From: Rugalucina vietnamica
Taxonomy: Eukaryota > Mollusca > Bivalvia > Lucinida > Lucinidae
NCBI GenBank assembly: GCA_964017185.1
Contig: OZ024872.1
Location: forward strand, 56,041,817 to 56,105,816
DNA length: 64,000 nucleotides
Direction: 5' to 3'
Shown here: positions 56,402 to 64,000 of the stretch, piece by piece
Layout: every line of letters begins with the position of its first letter
How positions within the stretch are numbered: position 1 is the stretch's first letter
The notes under the pieces: generated by a model
Databases searched by the model: none
Seen by the model: only the letters and a program-made list of their open reading frames with translations
Told to the model about the DNA's origin: nothing
Made by a program: the position numbers and the translations under genes

Positions 56402-56682
56402 AAAAAGGTAAAAGTAGGCAATGAAGAGGAAACGGCGGAATCAGAAATAAAGTTCAACTCCAAAAAACGAGATGGGAAAAAATCTAAATTGACAATCAGG
56501 TGGTTATACCAAGAATACATATTGTAAGCCGAGTGTGCAGCTATTTCCCATTAGGCGGTCACTCATTTACCCGAACTTAACTAAAATATGTTAACGTACA
56601 AACGGTGCAAACAGCACAAACATCAACGCCAATACATAATACAATGAGAACCACATCAGAAGTATCACGTTGGAACGATTTT
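56402..56682 (-). mobile_element. LINE 3'-tail insertion in block A2
   Basis: Antisense tail (AAAAAGGTAAAAGTAGGC to TATCACGTTGGAACGATT) matching 35340-35610. Block A1 is uninterrupted here, which fixes the borders. Confidence 0.75.
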
Positions 56683-57275
56683 CACGGTATGCACTGTACT
56701 TCCTCCATCCGCAGCAATAACAAGACACGGTAGCGACGATCATGAATTCTCATCTTTGAACAAGGGAATTAATTTCTTCCTTATCAGACAGCAATAAAAC
56801 AAAATATCGACAAAAATGTTTGCATAATTGTTTCCGTATTTAACATACGGTGATGGTCACATGGTACATCGTGCCCAAATTAGCATGATTGCAAAAATGG
56901 ATAAATATAGTTTAGACGAACGATAAGGAGAATTTATATAACTACCATTACGAAACCTTGCACACGCAATATACAGAGATTCGTTTAAGCTGCAAAAAAT
57001 GCAATTTTCATAGAAGACAATTTCAAATTTTTAATATTTGTGTTTATGACATTGATTGTAGGTACATATTAGACCAGCATCGCCTCGGTGAGACTGTTCT
57101 TAGTACCGAGTCCTACGATATATATTTTGGAGCAAACATAAGAAAAAATAGGTATATCCTATTGGTTTTGGTATAATTGATGAACAATGTTGGCACTCGT
57201 CATGGATCTATTTATATTTTATATTTTCCAAAAATACTGTTTCTTTTGTAATTGGGACAATAATATATATAAAAA

Positions 57276-57608
57276 AAGTAAAAGTAGGCAATGATCAGGA
57301 AATGACGCAATCAGAAAGAAAATCCCACTCCAGAAACCGAGGTGGGAAAACATACTCAGGCACTAATACTAAGAAAACTTATAGCAAGCCGAGTGAGCAA
57401 CTACATGTATATGTTTTCCCAAATATGCGGACACTCTGTCACCCATGAAAACATACATGCATGTAAGGTGCTAACAGCACAAATATTCAACACCAAGACA
57501 TAAAACAGTAAGAACCATTACAGAAGTATCACCTTGGACTGATCAGTAATATAAAATTACTAGCGGGCTTAAATCGAATTTTCAGGCGCCTAACCTCATC
57601 CTCAGCTT
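57276..57608 (-). mobile_element. LINE 3'-tail insertion in block A2
   Basis: Antisense tail from AAAAAGTAAAAGTAGGCAAT to CCTCATCCTCAGCTTCTG, matching 35340-35690 with small deletions. Confidence 0.75.
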
Positions 57609-58261
57609 CTGTTAACCATTTTTTAAGATCATTATTTGCTGGGCAATGTCTTTTGCTGGGGAATGTCTCATCACTTTTTATGTCTGCTCATGTAATCATT
57701 ACGTCTTGTCAAATGTTAGTCTCAGACATGGAGGCGGCATACGTAATTGTGCCAATACGTTTAGTAAAAATGCATACGGTTTCAACAGTTGTATCAAGCG
57801 CCCATGAATGCATTTACAGTAATCAAATAATCTACTAGCTGCAGGTATTTTGTTTTATTCTGCTATTGTACTGTGATTAGGGCTAGTGATACTTTGTTCC
57901 CGCTATAGAAAATAATTCATAACGGAAATACATGTATCCCCGGACATGTACCATGACTGCATAATATACTTTATTGTATTTACATCAATTTTCCTATATC
58001 ACGACTTACGAGATTTGCTATCACCAGATGTTGAATACAGAAATGATAACACAAATAGTTTTGTCGATGTTCCTTTTATGGCTTTCTGATAAGAAAGGAA
58101 TTAATTTCCTGTCCCAAAAAAGATAGACATTCGGTCTGGGTCTGGCGCGTAAGGTTTCCAAATGTTTTTATGGATTATAGCCAGTATTTATCAATAACTT
58201 GTTTGTTGTTGTGACCCTGATTAATAAAACTGATACTACAATAATTGTATATGCATTCTGT

Positions 58262-58790
58262 TGTGGGTCTTTTTGTTTTATGTTTTGGAGTCGAGTTTTT
58301 GTGCTGTTGGAATCTTATGTACGTTCTCATTGTTTTATTTAAGTTCGGGATACTTAATGGCCGCCTATCGGGAAATAGCTGCTCACTCGGCTTACGATAT
58401 GTTCTATTAGTATAAGTACCTAATTGTCAATTTGGTTTTCCCCATCTCGATTTTTGAAGTGGGAGTTTCATTCTGATTGCGCCTTTTCCTGATCGTTGCC
58501 CACTTGAACCTTTTCATATATGGCAGTAAAGGTTTTACAGGGCCCTAACCTCAACCTCACCCTAATTCACAAATTCAGTTAGTTGTTCGGTGCTCGTGGG
58601 GAATCTCTAACTAGTAAAAGAATCATCATGGACAATCAAATAAATCATGATATAACCACCATGATGAATCAAAAACGAGGACTCACAGATTCAGTAAGCT
58701 GCCCAACGATCGAGATCTCTGGGCGTCCAATAACTTTTTGAAATACAGAGCAAAGGAATCGTCGAAGCGTTTCATTCTGAGCAATAAAAC
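58262..58790. mobile_element. two LINE 3'-tail pieces, head to head
   Basis: 58262-58520 is a sense tail (GTTTTATGTTTTGGAGTCGA to CTTGAACCTTTT). From about 58528 the text is antisense tail (AAAGGTTTTACAGGGCCC, then GAATCTCTAACTAG, AGGACTCACAGATTCAGTA) as at 35640-35860. This is two insertions or an inverted copy. Confidence 0.7.
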
Positions 58791-58821
58791 AACAATCAGC
58801 TACACCGCCATCTAGACATAT

Positions 58822-59055
58822 GAGCCGCCTCATGGGAAAACCAATAATCTGCATAGGCGAAAAGAAAGACGCAGATCAGCTTCGCGGTAACCGCGAAGCT
58901 GATCAGCGCCTTTGTTTTCGCTACTCGGATAGTACAATTCCTCCTCTACTTAACTCCAAAATTTCAAGATTCTAGCTCTTTTCTGTGACTGCACAGGCTG
59001 GTTTGTGTCGGACCTGTTCGGAAACCACAATGTTGGTTTTCCCACGAGGCGGCTC
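58822..59055. mobile_element. MITE family R3 with perfect hairpin
   Basis: Ends GAGCCGCCTCATGGGAAAAC and, inverted, GTTTTCCCACGAGGCGGCTC. Inside is a perfect 15-bp-arm palindrome, GATCAGCTTCGCGGT-A-ACCGCGAAGCTGATC (58874-58904). Confidence 0.88.
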
Positions 59056-59204
59056 AATTATAAAATACACTGTATGTTGTAACGTGAGCCGAACTAAGCA
59101 ACAACTAAATCACGTCGGTGACTTTGCATACTAGTACACTGTCACATAACTTCCGACTCCGAGAAGACTCGTCCTGAGTCTTGGCCTAGGATCTATATGT
59201 ATAT

Positions 59205-59275
59205 GGGTAAGACAACTCCCTTTCCTCATTAATAGTCTCAGTGCTCTTAAATGATCTCAGTTTTATTTTCATCCG
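59205..59275 (-). repeat. interspersed repeat R14 fragment
   Basis: CTCCCTTTCCTCATTAATAG and AATGATCTCAGTTTTATTTT match R14 at 63580-63625. Confidence 0.5.
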
Positions 59276-60199
59276 TTCTGGCAGGTGATATTATCTCTAG
59301 CTTGACCATCCAATGTAACTACTGTCGGTGGATAAGCGTCCTCACCCAGCAAAAGTCAGATTACTGAAGTACATATGTACATGTAACACATAACTTCTGA
59401 ACTATATTATGTAACACTTACACTTATAACGCAAATTACCGAGTTTGCAATTTGCATATCTATTTTAAGCACACCGTCGCAATATTGAGTTTAGGTATCG
59501 TATTATATCGTAATTATAGCTTTTGAATTTGTGAGCATGATTCACATTATTCAGTCGTGATGAGATTCGTCACTGTGATTTTTCATACTCGTACACATGG
59601 TCTTTCAGCAAAGCTCTCCATCGCTGATGACCATCCTTCATCACACGCCATGATACATGTACATCTTTCAGACATGTATATGCATATGAATTTCTTTTGT
59701 ATCCAAACTGAAAACAAACTGTGTCGTATAAACACGTAATGCTTGACTTTTCATGTCATTGTGAATGATAGGAAATACAACAGCGGTTATGTAATAAATA
59801 TACTGCGAAATACATTTATCTTCACATAATGCAGAACTTCCTCGAGAAACGGCCGATGCGCTCTGGTGATTTCTAATGATGCTTCGAGGAAACAACTGAC
59901 AGGTCATTAGTTGAAAGCTGGTCAGAGATGATTATTAAGAAAATCTTGACATATACGGGACTGGGAAATGATTCTTAATCTCAACTGATATTCCTGGCAA
60001 ACCAGAAACAACAGTCATCTACTAGAGAATGACATGAATGCTTCTTTTGATATGTACATGAACAATGAACATGCATGACCCGGTGAGCTTAAGTCAATGA
60101 TGTTTTATCAAAATGTTTATGTCTTAGAGTAGCATATGTTATGTTTGTCTTTATTTTAACTAGTGCTGCAAACGTTTAACATTTCCATCAGGAAAACGT

Positions 60200-60335
60200 G
60201 CCCATGTAAAGTATACCCATTGGACTCCAATTTTATTTAGTAAAACTGGGGTTCACAGGGTATATTTTCTCTTATGTTTGCTCCAAAGCACAGATTGTGT
60301 GTACTCTATAGAACCGCCTCGCCACGATATGTACT
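60200..60335. repeat. R12-type repeat
   Basis: TTTGCTCCAAAGCACAGATT, GTGTGTACTC and GAACCGCCTCGCCACGATAT resemble the palindromic R12 at 36651-36725, diverged. Confidence 0.4.
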
Positions 60336-61803
60336 AAACCACTAATACTGTCATGAAACACGCTCAAAGGACAGTTGCAACAATGTTTTGAATCTAGGTT
60401 TGTATTTCTTGAAACTTATATGGGGAAGGCGCAGTCCTTTTAGTTTTATAATCATAACGCACCAGACATATATAAGTTCAATGAGCTTTCTGTGTAATTG
60501 AAGTAAAATAAATAAAGTTTAAACTTTTTTAAACGCACCAGACATAATATAATAATCTTAGAAAACGTAATTTATATTTTCTTTGTGGCCATTGTATGTC
60601 TTATGATGGCATTATTGTCTGTGTATTTCCTCTGTATTGTTGTCAAAGATTAGTTTATTCCTGTCAATTAAGAGTTCTGCAACATTGTTAAGGAGACAAA
60701 GACAGTATCTTGAATCAATCCGGAGAAGGGTTTTTCACAGTCAATTCAGTCTATTGCTCTTGATGAACATTTTTGCCAATCAGTCCAACATATAATATTA
60801 GAATGCTATAAAGCAATATTGAACAAACCAGTTTGTAAGATAGACCAGAACAAGCTCTTGAACATTAAGAATGAAAGCTAAAGGTCTTTTATGATCGAGG
60901 GCTACCCATGTCAAAGAAATTGACATCATTGCAGGGTCACTGACAGTATTGCTTCACAGAATGCGGAGAAAGCTAGGTATACCACAAGAATTAAGTGATG
61001 ACTGAATATATCATCTGTACACACTGCAAGGATGATCAATAACTTCTTGAAAGATATAAGCAAATCTTGTTTAATTGGCTAAACATGATGAGGTTGGATA
61101 TAATCAAAGCCATTCACAGCAAGATAACGTCAAGAGCAATGCAAAATGTAGACAACTACATGATTTTTTGTCGCCGACTACATGCTTTCGATGCACGGGT
61201 CCATTTCTAAACGACATTATTCAATTAATATTTAGTGTATTTGTAAATAATACTCTGAAAGTCGATCCACGGTATGAATTGTATTTTCTGATAATCACCT
61301 TACTCTACACTATATTGCTGCTGTGTAACAATACATTTCTGTAGCACTCACTCGATTTGTATAAAGTCATCTATTGCAATGACCCATAAAACGAAAATCC
61401 TATGTATGCCAGAATTGACATTTCGTTTTTACAGCACTGCCTTAATACAACATTTAAAGCATGTTTGTCGTCAGAAAACAAATTCATTCTCGGATATTCA
61501 AATGCATGTACTACAGAACGTTAAAGTCAAGTCAGGCTTTGATCCCTTTTATTGCATTGGAAAACTTTTGAAACTTAGTTACTGAACGTGGTCTTTAAAC
61601 ACATGCGTGAAAAGGCTAACCTGAATCCATAATTTATCTCCATATGACAGTTGCTACAATTTGCAAAGTTTGTTCAAACATATGGCATGGATTTTATGGC
61701 CTATGTATGTATATGGAGTCGAAAAACACCGAATCCATTTTATACTGATTATTTATTACTGTGACAAATTTACGATAGAGAGTATTGTTGTTTTATACAT
61801 ATA

Positions 61804-62035
61804 TAGTGCAAATACTTTGACCGTGCCGTTTGACCGCACGTGAAAAATTTTGTAAACGATAGAAAAGGGACAATTATTTCTTTTACACATGCCTCCAGGG
61901 CCATGTGAAGCATGTGGTCATATATTGTTTACTATCATAGAGTCGTATTATTGAAACATACTTATTTAAGCAGTCCGATCAACAAATATATATCTGTGTC
62001 AGAGGTTAAGCGGCACGGTCAAAGTTTTTGCACTA
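61804..62035. mobile_element. TA-flanked MITE
   Basis: Both ends carry TAGTGCAAA, then one variable base, then ACTTTGACCGTGCCG and (T/C)TT(G/A)ACC, inverted on the right, with TA outside. About 232 bp, non-coding. TA duplication and size suit a Tc1/mariner-like MITE. Confidence 0.8.
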
Positions 62036-63054
62036 TACGGTATTAGCAAATATAACTTTTTATCTTATAGAGCTAAAATGACCACCAAATCAGTATTAAC
62101 ATGCCTGTTACAAAAAATCGCTAACAATATATATTTTTATCGGTAAATTCCCAGCATTCTAATTGACTTGATGTCAAGAGAAGTGTGCTCCTACAGTCGA
62201 AATGATTCTTGAATAGATTTTATACGTTTCCTTTGAAACTTTGGAAAGGTCTGGCAACAACAATAATGGCACATTAACATAATCATGGGAACATACTAAA
62301 AGGTTAACCATGAATTTATATTCACAGTTACAGGTTAATACAACAGACAAGACCATTGATGTTTATGTATCTGGTCAGTCTGGAAACGCAATGAGCCTCG
62401 TCGTTAGTAAAACTTTGTGTTCATTGATTTGAGTTAAATCCGATTCTTGGGCCTCGTGGTTCGTTAACCAGTTTTGTCAAAAGCACGAGTACAGTTTTTC
62501 TCAATAAATAATCATCTTAACAATTGCATTCACCTCTCAGATTGGTATTGGCCTGGTGTATGGCCAATTATCACCAAATGAACCTGCAAATTATTGGTAC
62601 TTAGTGTGGATTGATTTGTTTTATAATTCTGATTTCTATATTTTCCCATTATGATCAGAACAATATAAACAATTTATAAAACAATAATTCGCTGCGGTTC
62701 TGGTACTTCTAGTCTCTTCTAATTTCCGATCATTCAGTCATAATGAAAGCGATTCCGCGATTTACACGACAACGATATATATGACACATATTTGGCTCAA
62801 ATTTGCCGTGTTTCAGTACATTAAGAATTCCATGGTTGCAGCAAATTTCAATACTGCTTGATGCTTATTTGCTCTGCGGGTATTTTAATTTCTGCGTTTA
62901 ACAGTGTCAACTAATTGTTTGGGTGCTGAAATACCCATGAGTTCTTTTGAAGCCATAATGTCTGGCTGACAAGATGGCTCAACAGAGATCCAGTAAGAAA
63001 GAATGATATAATTAGGCAGACGAATACTGAAGCATAGAATGGAATATCACTACC
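62036..63054. other. no gene seen
   Basis: AT-rich unique-looking DNA; no exon-like pair or repeat recognised. Confidence 0.45.
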
Positions 63055-63100
63055 GCGCATCATACAAATTTGCCAGTGCGCATCATACAAATTTGCCAGT
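63055..63100 (+). repeat. 23-bp perfect tandem duplication
   Basis: Two exact copies, 63055-63077 and 63078-63100, each starting GCGCATCATACAAATT. Confidence 0.95.
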
Positions 63101-63179
63101 GTAATTAATTCCCTCTTAAACTCCACTTTTATGTAAAAGAACTGGGGTGTACGTGACGTTACAATTCTTTTTATTTTTC

Positions 63180-63340
63180 CCCATTTTTTCTTATCTTGCC
63201 TCGGCAAGTTGATTCTAACGAGTACCCAAAATATAAGATTTTGAGAAAAAATAAGGAAAATCATCAAGGCATTTTCAACCTAAATTTCAATTTTCACAAT
63301 ATATCTGTATATTGCATAGACTTGTTTTCATAATGGCGAG
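63180..63340. repeat. R12-type repeat
   Basis: TTGCCTCGGCAAGTTGATTC, GAGTACCCAAAATATAAGAT, then ATCTGTATATTGCATAGAC match the order seen at 36690-36825. Confidence 0.5.
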
Positions 63341-63479
63341 GGAAATTCTTCCAGGGAAGAGGATTTTCGCAACAAGTGCGTTGATGTATAGTTTGTGTCC
63401 CTCTCTGTTTAGCTCGTTGTCTCTATTTTGGTTAGGACTAGCCCGATGTTTTTCTTGCTGGGAAAGAGCTAGGCATCTT

Positions 63480-63640
63480 GCTCTTCAGATTCAGTTATTC
63501 CCTTTGGTTCCATGTTGCCAAATTTATAGGGTCACTGAAAAGGCTTAAGTTGCCGAAACCGCGGATGGCCCATCCCCTTTCTCATTAATACGTTCACTGC
63601 TCTTTAAGGGTCTCAGCTTCATTTTTATAAGTAAAAATGG
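63480..63640 (-). repeat. interspersed repeat R14, copy 4
   Basis: Inverse of 390-530 over about 140 bp: CCAAATTTATAGGGTC, TTGCCGAAACCGCGG, ATGGCCCATCCCCTTTCTCA, TTTAAGGGTCTCAGCTTCAT. Confidence 0.7.
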
Positions 63641-63810
63641 TTTGTTATGTTTTGTGATGTCTTTTCTTTCCCGCCTGGTGGCTATATTGGGACTTTAGAT
63701 CTATATTTGCATCACTTCTTCATCTCTTTATTCTTTCATTTCTTCCCTTGGAAAATATATCATGTAACCATTTTTATTTTTTTCAGTCGTGAATGCGTAA
63801 TTGTACTCAT

Positions 63811-63931
63811 GGGGAAATAGCTGCTCACTATTTTTCTCAGTATAAATACCTAATTTCCAACTTCGGTTTTTGGAGTGGGAAATTCTTTCTGGTTGTGCCT
63901 ATTCCTGGTCGTTGCCTACTTGAACCTTTTT
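63811..63931 (+). mobile_element. LINE 3'-tail fragment
   Basis: GGGGAAATAGCTGCTCACTA to TGCCTACTTGAACCTTTTT, sense orientation, as at 58370-58515. Confidence 0.7.
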
Positions 63932-63939
63932 ACTGAATA

Positions 63940-64000
63940 TGGATATAAACTGTGTATATCATTTTGCTATATCATGATTTACGAGTTTGGCCATCACCGG
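63940..64000 (+). repeat. start of a third copy of block A
   Basis: GTGTATATCATTTTGCTATA then TCATGATTTACGAGTTTGGC matches 2535-2580 and 57985-58030 in the same orientation. It runs off the window. Confidence 0.6.

Larger units (their letters stand above)
56290..61650 (+). repeat. duplicated block A2
   Basis: Second copy of block A (see 840-3817 and 39957-41400), uninterrupted at 60101-60113 where A1 carries the 36-kb element. It has gained LINE tails at about 56402, 57276 and 58262 and an R3 MITE at 58822. Only short frames; none is shared with A1. Confidence 0.72.

Noticed and set aside
63312..63548. 78-codon ORF near the right edge
   Set aside because: It runs from an R12 copy into an R14 copy, both noncoding repeats elsewhere.

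Overview
The window reads as nuclear DNA of a mollusc, most likely a bivalve. It is AT-rich and has no bacterial gene layout. Long open reading frames are scarce. It is packed with interspersed repeats of types I associate with bivalve genomes: Helentron/pearl-like elements with (GTCC)n cores, tRNA-derived SINEs, LINE 3' ends, MITEs and foldback elements. The species call is inference from repeat style only. No rRNA, functional tRNA, CRISPR or prokaryotic operon was seen.

The central structure is a 36.1-kb insertion (3818-39952). Inverted repeats of about 300 bp bound it, flanked by a TTTA direct repeat. Its target, block A1 (840-3817 plus 39957-41400), has a second copy, block A2 (56290-61650). 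A2 is continuous across the insertion point and so acts as an empty site. A third copy starts at the right edge (about 63940). Each end of the insertion also carries an array of CCATGG palindromes spaced about 20 bp apart.

Inside the insertion I see no transposase for it, only nested repeats. There are three copies of Helentron-like family R1 (13.8, 28.1 and 38.0 kb). There are seven copies or fragments of the related family R2 (15.0, 20.8, 25.5, 30.2, 32.1, 34.6 and 37.2 kb). Also present are LINE reverse-transcriptase remnants, two tRNA-Thr-like SINEs, a small transposon with a zinc-finger ORF (8765-9559), a PIF/Harbinger-like element, two long foldback elements, and several near-perfect palindromes.

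To the right of the insertion (40-56 kb) the DNA is less dense in mobile elements and holds the only candidate host genes. One is a two-exon gene for a 53-residue secreted Cys-rich peptide (42348-42841). The other is a set of exon-like segments with good GT-AG signals (46116, 48856, 52447, 52957, 53741, 54606) that may belong to one unrecognised gene, although two phase conflicts remain. SINEs, nested MITEs, (TA)n tracts and a repeat with a ribozyme-like core lie between them. From 56.3 kb to the end is block A2, LINE tails, MITEs and the start of the third block copy.

All repeat boundaries come from comparing copies by eye and may be off by a few bases. Family names R1, R2 and so on are local to this report.
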